Source of the DNA: Selaginella moellendorffii | Taxonomy: Eukaryota; Streptophyta; Lycopodiopsida; Selaginellales; Selaginellaceae | DNA: 64,000 nucleotides | Assembly: GCF_000143415.4 (NCBI RefSeq) | Contig: NW_003314262.1 | Coordinates: forward strand, 2,848,519-2,912,518 | Direction: 5' to 3' | Shown here: positions 11,686 through 21,677 of the stretch, in pieces | Numbering within the stretch: position 1 is the first letter of the stretch | How the letters are laid out: every line of letters begins with the position of its first letter | Translations under genes and position numbers: made by a program | The notes under the pieces: generated by a model | What the model saw: the letters and a program-made list of their open reading frames with translations, nothing else | The model's database searches: none | What the model was told of the DNA's origin: nothing

Positions 11686-14600
11686 ATGGGAACGTCATTG
11701 CCTCCCAAGGAGGCAAATCTCTTCAAGCTCATTGTTGTAAGTGAAAGAAATTCTCTGGGGGGTTTAGGGTTTAAGCGATTTTCTCTTCCTCTATCCAGAA
11801 ATCCTATGAGACGAAGCAGTACAAGAAAGGCCTCAAGGCAGCTGACCAGATTCTCAAAAAATTTCCGGAGCATGGAGGTAGAGTTCCTTCTCTGCGAGTT
11901 TTAGTATCTAATTTTTTTCTTCTTTGTTATGCTCTCAAAACAGAGACTTTGGCGATGAAAGGATTGACGCTAAATTGTATGGATCGAAAGACCGAGGCTT
12001 ACGAGCTGGTTCGCAAAGGATTGAAGGTACTGTTTTTCTGTAATCTTATATATACATGATATAGAACAATGTTTGGTATCAGAACGATGTGAAGAGCCAT
12101 GTTTGCTGGCATGTCTATGGCCTTCTCTACCGCTCCGACAGGGAATACCGCGAAGCTATAAAATGCTACCGCAATGCGCTTAGAATAGATCCGGAGAACA
12201 AGCCCATTCAGATACTCAGGGATCTGTCTCTGCTGCAAGTAAGTAGTGTAGAGGCTTTGCCTCAAGACAGTTTTGTTACAATTGTTCTGTGCCAGGTGCA
12301 AATGAGGGACCTCGACGGCTTTGTGGAAACGAGGAGGCAGCTGCTAACTTTAAAGCCTAACCATCGGAACAACTGGATATGTTTCGCCATTGCGCAGCAT
12401 TTAAACAGCCGGTAATATTCTGTAGTCTGTACTGATTGGAATACGGTGCTCATATTGTAATCGTGCTAGAGCCGATATTGCTGTCGAGATTCTTCAGGCT
12501 TATGAAGGGACGCTTGAAGAAGATTTTCCTCCGGATAACGAGCGTTATGAGCATAGCGAAATGCTTTTGTACAAGGTGCGTTTTTATGGACGCGAATGGA
12601 AACTAATGCCGCCTCTACCAGGTGTCTCTTTTGGAAGAATCAGGAGCATTAGAAAAAGCGTTGGAAGAGTTGAGAAATAAGCAGGCTAAAATTGTGTGTA
12701 ATCGGTTTTGTGATTGGTCACTCATACATTGCTCTCATTTTCAGGTTGATAAGCTTGGTGTAAAGGAGGTGACGGCTGGTTTGTTATTGAAGCTGAATCG
12801 TTTTGAAGAAGCCGAGAAAGGGTACAGGAACCTGATTGAAATTTGTCCTGACAATACTACGTAAGCTAGTCGATACATTTGCTATCCACTGACTCCTCAA
12901 TACTCGTGTCAATGCAGGTACCACGAAAGCCTGCAAAAATGTATTGGCATATCGCAACATGATGCGCGGACGGAGGAGGACACTGCGAAGCTCGTTCTGC
13001 TCTACGACGATCTTAGGACAAAGCATCCAGATTCTGCTGTTGCCAAGGTACTGCCTAACCTTTTTTCAATTTTACTAGTTAGCTTGTTTTGTTTTCAAGG
13101 GGTTGATGTTCCTAACTATCCCCCTTTCAATCTAAGAACATGAACATTAAATGACAGGTTGGTTGCTTGTGCTGGGAAATTTTGTCTTCAGCGCATGCCA
13201 TTGGATTTTTTGGAGGGAGATTCGTTCCGCAGAGCACTAGACAAGTATATTAGACCATTTCTAAGAAAGGTATGATTCCTGCCGTAGTGAAATCATAAAT
13301 GTTTTACAATCGTGATTCAGGGAGTACCATCGCTATTTTCAGCACTGCGTCCTCTTTATTCTTCTTCAAGCCGGGTAAATATTTGCTTGCCTCTTGCTTC
13401 GATCTAAATAGTGTTTCTGCAACAGGCCATCATTCTAGAGGAGGTCATTTTGGAGTTTGAAGATTCTTTGAGAAAAACTGGATGTTTTCCCTCGAGGTAC
13501 CGAACTATTTTCTCTGCGTTTGGGTTTTAACGTTTTCTTTGTAGCACTGAGAAAGAACCTCCGTCTGCTTTCATGTGGATACTTTATCTGTTGGCGCAGG
13601 TTTGTACTTCAGCAGGTAGAAGCATTTCTGATGCGAGTTGTTGCAGCATTTTGACCGTAAAAGGGACGTTGAACGCGCCGTGGAGAAGATAGACGAGGCG
13701 ATCAAGCATACGCCTACGGCAATTGACTTATATCTTGTGAAGGTATGGAAGGTACAGTTGAAGCGTTCTCACCGGGTCTCTTCTTGCAGGGAAGGATATT
13801 AAAGCATGCCGGTGATCCCGTTGCTGCGGCATCCTTAGCTGACGAGGCAAGGACAATGGACCTTGCTGACAGATTTGTAAATAGCGAATGCGTGAAGCGC
13901 ATGTTGCAAGCCGACCAGGTTGAACTTGCCGAGAAAACTGCCGCGCTCTTCACCAAGGATGGCGATCAACATAACAATCTGTATGACATGCAGTGCATGT
14001 GGTAAGTATTTTTTTTGTGTTTTAGATGCTCTAAAAGTCCTCGCCTTAGGTACGAGCTGGCATCCGGAGACAGTCATTTTCGACAAGGAGCTTTAGGCAA
14101 AGCTTTGAAAAAGTTTGTGGCCGTGGAGAAGCATTACAATGATATGACGGAGGACCAATTTGACTTCCACACGTACTGTCTTCGTAAAATGACTTTGCGC
14201 GCATACGTTCATATGCTGAGATTTCAAGACCGTCTGCACTCGTTTCCCTTTTTCTACCGAGCTGCTTGCAGCGCCATACGGTCCGTTTCGGTTCAGTGAT
14301 GACTCCGTATTGACATTCTTGATTCAGGTGCTATTTATGTATATATGATTCGCCACCGAAGACCGCGGTGGAGGAAGAAGCAGTCAATGCTGGATTGACT
14401 CCTTCAGAACGGAAGAAGCTGCGTCAAAAGAGCAGAAAAGCAGAAGCTCGAGCTAAAAAGGTCGGTTTTATGCATATGACACATTCGGTTACAAGTGTCC
14501 TCTGTTATTAGGAAGCCGAGAAGGCCAAGGAGGAAGAGAAGGCATCGAATGCCAGCAAAGGTGCAAAGAAAGGAACCCAGGCGCCGAAACCTTTTGATAA

Positions 14601-15668
14601 CGATCCCGACGGCGAGCAGCTTGTTCATGTAAGTACTTTTACTGGCTTTCAGCTGTGTGCTGAACTGGATTTCAGGTGGAAGATCCCCTGGGCGAGGCAT
14701 TGAAGTATTTGAAACTCTTGCAAATGCACTCACCGGACTCGCTTGAAACACATCTTCTTGCTTTTGAGATTTACATGCGTCGGCAAAAAGTTCTCCTGGC
14801 ATTCCAGGTTGGTTTGTGCAAACATTTTTCATCCTGGCTTAAACTGTCCCACAGGCTATCAAGAGGCTCATCAGAGTGAACAGTGACCATCCTGACATTC
14901 ATCACTGCCTGGTATTTCTTTCTCTTGTTGTTCTCGGAACAAATGTTTGAAGAATTGTCTGCAGTGTCGTTTTTATAACATGGTGGACAACAAGCCAGAA
15001 CCTGATTCTACGGACAAGCTGGTTTGGGAAGTGGTCGCTGCGGAGCGATCTTTGCTAAGGTCTTGGTTTTTCAATGTCTAAAGCAAACTCATTGTCGCTT
15101 CTTTTGCTTGGCAGGGATTTTGGGAACAGAACTCTGTTAGAGATAAATAAGGACTTCTTGGACTGTCATACTGGTACGATCAATTTTCCATCTCCTATGA
15201 GCTTTCCTAATGCCTTCTACCATTTTTAGATTCGCTGCTACATAGAGTCGTCGCAGCCGAGGTCCTCCAACTGCTATCTCCTGGCGAAAAAGATGCCTCC
15301 GTAAAAATTGTTTTGGATTCAAGGTATGTGGTAACTGCAGAGGATTCTCGTCTCAAACGTTTCGTTTTTGCAGTGGCGAAGAGAAATGGGAGCTCAAGCA
15401 ATGCATGACGGTGCACAAGAAGCTACAATCAGTGCTTGATGATCCAGATGCCGCTGAGAGTAGGCCTCGAAAACTGGTTTTGGATTCGTTATGACTGAAG
15501 TGTTATTCTTTCTGAACAGGATGGCGCGCTCGCTGCGCGCAGCTCTTTCCTTACTCGACATACTTCAAAGGATTGAAGTCTTCTTCCATGACTGGCTCGG
15601 CGGAATCGGGTACAGTGGCGGTAGATAGAGGGATTGATACCCACGACGCGGTGAATTCAACATCTTGA
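11686..15668 (+). CDS. NAA15: NatA auxiliary subunit NAA15 (N-terminal acetyltransferase, TPR scaffold)
   Basis: Twenty-five exons: 11686-11736, 11799-11877, 11944-12026, 12083-12238, 12296-12411, 12470-12575, 12622-12693, 12745-12860, 12918-13047, 13192-13269, 13321-13374, 13426-13496, 13545-13599, 13647-13742, 13790-14001, 14050-14280, 14328-14460, 14512-14628, 14676-14807, 14855-14911, 14965-15059, 15115-15173, 15230-15323, 15374-15459, 15520-15668. Phases agree throughout and give 875 residues, the family length. The start [21 protein letters not shown], the TPR helices ([32 protein letters not shown]), the block [23 protein letters not shown] and the Lys/Glu-rich coiled segment (about 590-650) are typical. 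NAA15 wraps the catalytic NAA10 and anchors NatA at the ribosome for co-translational acetylation of Ser/Ala/Thr/Gly N-termini. Most introns are 45-65 bp; the longest is 144 bp. Confidence 0.93.
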
Positions 15669-15918
15669 GCTTAGCAAGGGTGGTCTCAACACTAATTTTT
15701 GATTTTTCCGATGAAATAATAGGAGCAGCACCTAGCAAGAAGACAACAGACGTATTTTTGTTCCGGGTACAACTTTTTGTTTGTTACGTGCATTGGCAAT
15801 CAATTTTTCCTTTGTTCATGGTTCTTGTTTCATGAGTCCCCTTCTCGTGTTTTAGTTTGTTCTTGAAAACTTGAAGCAAAACCCTGCTGGATGAACCAAA
15901 GCGTCAACTGAATCACGA

Positions 15919-16342
15919 TCAGACTTCCCGGATGCAAACTTTCAAGGGACCAATTTGTTTATCCATTTTAACTCTCGCGCTATACCAAGTTTCCATTGAA
16001 ATAAAGAAACAACAAACAGAGAAGTTGAAAACACTAACAAACTCAAACGACAAGTCACTGTCTTCATCTGCATCACTCCCTTCTTCAATCCCTGAAAACA
16101 TCTCCAGCTGGGCCTGTAGAGCCTTGCAATGCCAGCAAACTCTTGCTCGAAAACCTCAAACTTCCGGAAGTAGTGGCCAGCCGAAAGCTTTTGGAAAGCC
16201 TCGCCAACACCCAAGCATCGTCTTCGTCCGGGCTGTAACGGCTGCAACGGTCGAAGTCCATTATCTCCACATCGTAGAAATCCGCAGAAGAAAAAGGAAA
16301 GAAAGCTTCGTCAATTGTTTCGAAATGATACTTTTTTGTCAC
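15919..16342 (-). pseudogene. Unrecognised gene remnant, frame-disrupted
   Basis: The minus strand reads a charged, protein-like sequence in pieces. One frame runs [19 protein letters not shown] and then FDRCSRYSPDEDDAWVLARLSK. A second continues HYFRKFEVFEQEFAGIAR, and a third ends LQAQLEMFSGIEEGSDADED. No single frame or obvious short intron joins them cleanly, so it is a decayed gene or an exon set I cannot resolve. I do not recognise the family. Its 5' part (16260-16390) is the left edge of the triplicated block and recurs at 19350 and 22948, so only this copy has the downstream portion. Confidence 0.35.
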
Positions 16343-16431
16343 CTTTATTTTTTGAAAAGAAACGGTTTATGTTTATTTATCCATAAGCTATTAGGCCTGC
16401 TTCGTTCAAATAAGTTAGAAACCCTACCAGG

Positions 16432-17070
16432 ATGGAGGTTTTTAAGAAGGAAGGATTTAGCGGCATGGGTGCTTTGGGCAGTCCATCTGATTATTTCACT
16501 GACTGCAATCAAAAGCTTATCAAGTTTCGCATGTGTGCGATCCCAGTGGATAGGGAATCAAGAGCTACCAGGTTTGCAAGTGCCGTGAAATGTATGCTAC
16601 AACACCCTTTTAAAGGAGCCCCAATGCTAGTCTTTTGTAACGACAAGGATACTGCATATGAAATCAAACAGGTTTTGGATGCCAAGAGAGTGACAATGGC
16701 AACAGTAACTTTAGTGGAGGAATTGAGCACTTTGGAGAAAAAGAGGGTCAAAGACAAGAGAGCGGTGGTTATTGTCACAAAAGATGTGATTGACAAGGTC
16801 TGTTTGCCTGGAATTTTTAAGGTGGTGGTGACCTATGATAAACTGAGCGCATCAAATCTGGAGACTTTATTGAGTTGGACAAAATTTGATACTCGATTTC
16901 TTCCTGGTTTCTGGCCTTGTGTGGTTACTCTATATCAGAACGAGGAGTTTTTGGAAAGCATCAAGCAGTTAGCACATTGTGTCTGCATGACTAAATTGTA
17001 CGAGAGAGAGCGGACAATGCAGAAATTCAGTGATGCATATGCGGATTTCTTGTTTAGTCCGAAAGCATAG
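16432..17070 (+). CDS. Degenerate SF2 helicase C-terminal-like protein, block A
   Basis: This is a 212-residue single-exon frame from the ATG at 16432. Residues 60-135 follow the layout of a DEAD-box helicase C domain: APMLVFCNDKDTAYEIKQVL (motif IV-like), RAVVIVTKDVIDKVCLPGIFKVVVTYD (motif V-like) and then LSASNLETLLSW where the arginine-finger motif VI would be. The conserved ARGxD and HRxGR residues are gone and there is no N-terminal ATPase domain, so helicase activity is not expected. The C-terminal 60 residues (QLAHCVCMTKLYERERTMQKF) are unrecognised. The frame has been kept open in block A and is interrupted by insertions in blocks B and C. It may be a lineage-specific derived protein. 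Family placement is an inference from motif layout. Confidence 0.5.
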   Translation: MEVFKKEGFSGMGALGSPSDYFTDCNQKLIKFRMCAIPVDRESRATRFASAVKCMLQHPFKGAPMLVFCNDKDTAYEIKQVLDAKRVTMATVTLVEELSTLEKKRVKDKRAVVIVTKDVIDKVCLPGIFKVVVTYDKLSASNLETLLSWTKFDTRFLPGFWPCVVTLYQNEEFLESIKQLAHCVCMTKLYERERTMQKFSDAYADFLFSPKA

Positions 17071-17427
17071 GTCGTTTCTGCATTTTGCTAACTTCTATTC
17101 GGTTCTAGTCACAAGAAAGTTGAATAAGTTTCATTTTCTGGTTTAGTAATCATATGCTTCTCAAGAAAAGGTGGTGGGAGCTAAATTTCATGTTTTCGCT
17201 TTTTCTTATTAAAGAGGAAAGTTGATCCTTTCAAAACGACTATTTCATGGTTTGGCACATAGAAATCAATGTCTCGTGTTCTGGCTGCCGTCAAATTTAT
17301 ACCATTTCTGTGATAATTGGATACATTACGTCTAACGACTATGTCAAGCATAACATGCTGGCTAAATAGTCAGAACCGAGTGACGCTGTAGCAATCTCGC
17401 TGGACTTGGTCTCCACTTCCTCCATCC

Positions 17428-17471
17428 TATAAATTGCCTCCACTTCCAATCCACCACACAGCAGCAAGTTT

Positions 17472-17506
<35 letters not shown>

Positions 17507-17539
17507 TCTCACTACACTTCGAAAGTTTCTTCTACCAAG
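17428..17539 (+). promoter_or_regulatory. TATA box and (GA)n leader of the block A repeat gene
   Basis: TATAAA at 17428-17433 is followed by a (GA)15 tract at 17475-17504 in the leader, and the ATG at 17540. In block B the TATAAA is at 21043-21048 with (GA)7, and in block C at 28378-28383 with (GA)14. GAGA tracts in plant leaders can bind BBR/BPC factors; that role here is inferred. Confidence 0.6.
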
Positions 17540-17941
17540 ATGGCGAGCAAGTCCCAGCTGATGCTTCTGGCCATGTTTGTGACAGTCCTCCTGGTTGGAG
17601 TGGACGTTGGTGGCATCGCAAGCGCAGCAGCCCAGCAGAAATGCAAGTCTGGATGGAACTGGGACGGCTACAAGTGCATCCAGTGTCCCAAAGGGTGGTA
17701 CTGGTATAGCAACGATTGCCACAGATGCCTCTCCGGTTGGAAGTGGAGTGGAAGCAAATGCGTGAGCTGCCCGAGCAACTGGTACTGGTACAACAACAAG
17801 TGCCACCAATGCCCGTCCGGATGGAAGTGGAGTGGAAGCAAGTGTGTGAGCTGCCCGAGTGACTGGTATTGGTATAACAACGATTGCCACCGCTGTCCGT
17901 ATGGCTGGAAATGGAGCAAGGCTCACTGCACCAAGAACTAA
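17540..17941 (+). CDS. Secreted Trp/Cys 14-residue-repeat protein, block A
   Basis: 133 residues. Residues 1-30 form a signal peptide (MLLAMFVTVLLVGV, cleavage near ASA). From Cys35 to Cys130 the mature protein is seven copies of an exact 14-residue period, C-x3-W-x-W-x4-C-x2. Cys fall at 35/46, 49/60, 63/74, 77/88, 91/102, 105/116 and 119/130. Trp pairs fall at 39/41, 53/55, 67/69, 81/83, 95/97, 109/111 and 123/125. Two unit flavours alternate: SGWKWSGSKC and NWYWYNNKC. All 14 cysteines are paired by spacing, which suggests a disulfide ladder in the apoplast. I know of no named family with this period; a cell-wall, carbohydrate-binding or defence role is speculation based on the Trp/Tyr faces and secretion. 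The start at 17540 is preferred over a longer upstream frame because that frame only reads the GA repeat. Confidence 0.85.
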   Translation: MASKSQLMLLAMFVTVLLVGVDVGGIASAAAQQKCKSGWNWDGYKCIQCPKGWYWYSNDCHRCLSGWKWSGSKCVSCPSNWYWYNNKCHQCPSGWKWSGSKCVSCPSDWYWYNNDCHRCPYGWKWSKAHCTKN

Positions 17942-18080
17942 GTCAGTTAACTCCAGCGAGAAAGAAGTACCTTCCAATTCGTTAGTTCATTGCGTCTTGT
18001 CCTCGAGATAATGTGCCAGCGTCTTTGGCAATTGATTTGATTCGAATAAAAGCACCTACTTGTTTTGAATATCGAACCTG

Positions 18081-19299
18081 TCATCGTGCTGCAGCAGCAA
18101 CCTCGGCAGCAAAGTCCTTTTCAAGCCTGGGAAAATGAAGCCAAGAATTGGTTCGTGAAGGCTTGGATTGTAACAAGGACTTACTTTTCGATCCCCTCCC
18201 CGACTTCTATTCGCAGGAATCCCTCGATCTTGGCCGTCTTCCCGATTTCTTTGGCCGTCTCTTTTAGCAGGACCTGAAAGATCAAATCCTGAGGCTGATG
18301 AGACACATTCGAATGATGTGACTTACTTTGATCCGTTTCGTTTCGTCTGCAACGTACTTCTGCTCCAGAAGAACAACCTCTTCCATGTATTTGGCAAGCC
18401 TGCCTTCGACCATCTTCTGAACGACGTTCTCTGGCTTTCCAGCAGTCGAGGCCTGCAACAACAAAACAAAAAAACAATAGACAATCAATAAAAGGCAGAG
18501 AAAAACAAATGCCTTGCACCTGTGCTTTGCAGATGTTCCGCTCATGCTCCAGTACTTCAGAGTCCACGAGTTCCTTAGACAAAAACAGCGGCCTTGCAGC
18601 AACAACATGCATTGCAAGAGACGAGCCCAAGCTTTTCAGTGTTTCCGAATGCGAGCCTTCTTGATCATCTTCAACCTCGAGCGAAACGAGCCCCGCGAGC
18701 CGAGATAAACCTTTCAGAATAAATCTGTGAGAAACGAGCAAACAGTGGAATTTACAAGTACCTGATGCCGGACTCATGTGCAAATACGAGGACACGATCC
18801 CTCTTTGCGAAGACATATATAAAGCTCTTCGAAGTCTCACATTTTCTCCAGTGATAGCGGCAACTTCCGAGACTGCGTCGCGTACACAAAGCTCTCTGGT
18901 GATTGATGCGTGATCCAGCTTCACATTTACAAGCTGGAAATTTCCAAACATGAAAGATCTTTCCTTCGAGAGAACAGACTTACCTCTAAATCGTGCAAAT
19001 CAAGAGCAGCTGGTTTAGAAGAAAATTGTTGGACAGCTTCCAATGTGGATGCCGCTTTTGCGACTGACAGCACCTGGAAAAATCGTGAGCAAAACTAAAA
19101 GCCGAAGAAGATCATCCATCACTTACAAGGCTCTGGAAGAGATCGTTTCGAGCAACAAAGTCAGTCTCGCTGTTAATCTCTATGACCGCGGCACCTTTCT
19201 CGAAGTGTGCCAGTCCAAGCAATCCTTCCGCAGCCACACGAGAAGATTTCTTCGTCGCGGCAGCAAGGCCCTTCTTCCTCAGCTCAGTAAACGCATCCT
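18081..19299 (-). pseudogene. EF-Ts gene copy lacking exon 1, block A
   Basis: Exons 2-8 of the mitochondrial EF-Ts gene are present with the same splice sites as the complete copy (29006-30513), from [18 protein letters not shown] down to [10 protein letters not shown]. Exon 1, with the targeting peptide and the UBA-like [20 protein letters not shown] segment, is absent because the block boundary lies in intron 1. The remaining frame is not visibly disrupted. Without exon 1 it lacks a start, a transit peptide and the EF-Tu-contacting N-terminus. Confidence 0.85.
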
Positions 19300-19547
19300 C
19301 TATAGAAAAATCCAAAGAAAAAATAATTCTTCCTTCCTTTAACATTAGCATTATCTCCACATCGTAGAAATCCGCAGAAGAAAAAGGAAAGAAAGCTTCG
19401 TCAATTGTTTCGAAATGATACTTTTTTTGTCACCTTTATTTTTTGAAAAGAAACGGTTTATGTTTATTTATCCATAAGCTTCTGGAACCTTTGATTCTTA
19501 TTACGCCTAATTCTGCTTCTTTCAAATAAGTTAGAAACCCTACCAGG

Positions 19548-20684
19548 ATGGAGGTTTTTAAGAAGGAAGGATTTAGCGGCATGGGTGCTTTGGGCAGTCC
19601 ATCTGATTATTTCACTGACTGCAATCAAAAGCTTATCAAGTTTCGCATGTGTGCGATCCCAGTGGATAGGGAATCAAGAGCTACCAGGTTTGCAAGTGCC
19701 GTGAAATGTATGCTGCAACACCCTTTTAAAGGAGCCCCAATGCTAGTGTTTTGTAATGGCAAGGATACCGCGTATGAAATCAAACAGGTTTTGGATGCCA
19801 AGAGAGTGACAATGGCAACAGTAACTATAGTGGAGGAATTGAGCACTTTGGAGAAAAAGAGGGTCAAAGACAAGAGGGCAGTGGTTATTGTCACAAAAGA
19901 TGTGATTGACAAGGTCTGTTTGCCTAGAATTTTTAAGGTGGTGGTGACCTATGATCTCGCTATAATTGGTATCAGAGCAAATGGCACAAGTTTGATTCTC
20001 ATTGATTAGGGGCTATCTAAAATATAATATACCCTTGAGCAAGGTATATTTCTACTCCTAAATTTGAAAATCGTACATATGCGTATGTCCTTCCTTTTGT
20101 GGAACATCTTAGACGAAGGTATTCACCATGGGATTACAGTACAAGTGGATGACTAATTGTCTTAGATGGAATAGTTGATCTACACAATGGAGGGATTGGT
20201 AGATTTAGTGTGGAAATGGAAGTGTTAGTTCCCTTTGGCTCAGTAGGGGTTGGTAATCAATAGTCAATGAGGACATTGACATCTTTGAAGGGGGGTGAGT
20301 GTAGCGCATGTGATTATAGAATGAAATTTGAATATACTGTCACCGTGGATCTTTGGAACCTTGGGAGGGAGATAAATGGGGATAAAATGGGCTCTCTCAT
20401 CAAGTTATTATCCCTTTTTCAATTGGTTTAAAGGGAGAGAAATAAAGTTTGATAAACTGAGCACATCAAATCTGGAGACTTTATTGAGTTGGACAAAATT
20501 TGATACTCGATTTCTTCCTCGTTTCTGGCCTTCTGTGGTTACTCTATATCAGAACAAGGAGTTTTTGGAAAGCATCAAGCAGTTAGCACATTGTGTCTGC
20601 ATGACTAAATTGTACAAGAGAGAGCGGACAATGCAGAAATTCAGTGATGCATATGCGGATTTCTTGTTTAGTCCGAAAGCATAG
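19548..20684 (+). pseudogene. Helicase-C-like ORF of block B, split by an insertion
   Basis: The 5' part (19548-19955) is almost identical to the block A protein up to FKVVVTYD. A 498-bp insertion then brings a stop at 20009. The 3' part resumes at 20454 (KLSTSNLETLLSWTKFDT) and ends at 20684. Only a few substitutions, for instance NDKD to NGKD, separate it from block A, so the insertion and the duplication are both recent. Confidence 0.85.
19956..20453 (+). mobile_element. LTR-retrotransposon fragment (PBS and PPT remnants)
   Basis: The left end carries TGGTATCAGAGCA at 19967-19979, the initiator-tRNA-Met primer-binding site of plant LTR elements, only 11 bp inside the insertion. A purine tract GAAGGGGGG followed by TGAGTGTAG (about 20287-20300) looks like a polypurine tract and LTR start. 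About 155 bp of putative 3' LTR follow. TGAT is present at both target edges and may be a 4-bp duplication. No coding capacity is seen. It is a truncated or miniature element. Confidence 0.65.
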
Positions 20685-21136
20685 ATCGTTTCTGCATTTT
20701 GCTAACTTCTATTTGGTTCTAGTCACAAGAAAGTTGAATAAAGTTTCATTTTCTGGTTTAGTAATCATATGCTTCTCAAGAAAAGGTGGTGGGAGCTAAA
20801 TTTCATGTTTTCGCTTTTTCTTATTAAAGAGGAAAGTTGATCCTTTCAAAACGACTATTTCATGGTTTGGCACATAGAAATCAATGTCTCGTGTTCTGGC
20901 TGCCGTCAAATTTATACCATTTCTGTGATAATTGGATACATTACGTCTAACGACTATGTCAAGCATAACATGCTGACTAAATAGTCAGAACCGAGTGACG
21001 CTGTAGCAATCTCGCTGGACTTGGTCTCCACTTCCTCCATCCTATAAATTGCCTCCACTTCTAATCCACCACACAGCAGCAAGTTTTGCGAGAGAGAGAG
21101 AGATCTCACTACACTTCGAAAGTTTCTTCTACCAAG

Positions 21137-21538
21137 ATGGCGAGCAAGTCCCAGCTGATGCTTCTGGCCATGGTTGTGACAGTCCTCCTGGTTGGAGTGG
21201 ACGTTGGTGGCATCGCAAGCGCAGCAGCCCAGCAGAAATGCAAATCTGGATGGAACTGGGACGGCCACAAGTGCATCCAGTGTCCCAAGGGCTGGTACTG
21301 GTATAGCAACGATTGCCACAGATGCCTCTCCGGTTGGAAGTGGAGTGGAAGCAAATGCGTGAGCTGCCCGAGCAACTGGTACTGGTACAACAACAAGTGC
21401 CACCAATGCCCGTCCGGATGGAAGTGGAGTGGAAGCAAGTGTGTGAGCTGCCCCAGTGACTGGTATTGGTATAACAACGATTGCCACCGCTGTCCGTATG
21501 GCTGGAAATGGAGCAAGGCTCACTGCACCAAGAACTAA
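21137..21538 (+). CDS. Secreted Trp/Cys 14-residue-repeat protein, block B
   Basis: 133 residues, differing from the block A protein only at a few sites (for example AMVVT for AMFVT in the signal peptide and GHKC for GYKC). The seven C-x3-W-x-W-x4-C-x2 units and all 14 Cys and 14 Trp are unchanged. TATAAA lies at 21043-21048 with a shorter (GA)7 leader. It converges on the EF-Ts remnant that ends at 21678. Conservation of every repeat residue between copies suggests selection or very recent copying. Confidence 0.85.
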   Translation: MASKSQLMLLAMVVTVLLVGVDVGGIASAAAQQKCKSGWNWDGHKCIQCPKGWYWYSNDCHRCLSGWKWSGSKCVSCPSNWYWYNNKCHQCPSGWKWSGSKCVSCPSDWYWYNNDCHRCPYGWKWSKAHCTKN

Positions 21539-21677
21539 GTCAGTTAACTCCAGCGAGAAAGAAGTACCTTCCAATTCGTTATTTCATTGCATCTTGTCCT
21601 CGAGATAATGTGCCAGCGTCTTTGGCAATTGATTTGATTCGAATAAAACCACCTACTTGTTTTGAATATCGAACCTG

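Larger units (their letters stand above)
16260..19349. repeat. Triplicated block, copy A
   Basis: First of three near-identical blocks of about 3.1 kb (helicase-like ORF, Trp/Cys repeat gene, EF-Ts exons 2-8). The left end lies inside the unrecognised gene remnant, at ATTATCTCC (16260). The right end lies in EF-Ts intron 1, after TTCCTTCCTTT (19340). The nine bases AACATTAGC that follow match neither parental side and act as filler before copy B starts. Confidence 0.9.

Noticed and set aside
17339-17977. 212-codon minus-strand frame antisense to the Trp/Cys repeat gene (also in blocks B and C)
   Set aside because: Its repeated hydrophobic pattern is the reverse reading of the 42-bp coding units and promoter; it has no start context or independent conservation.
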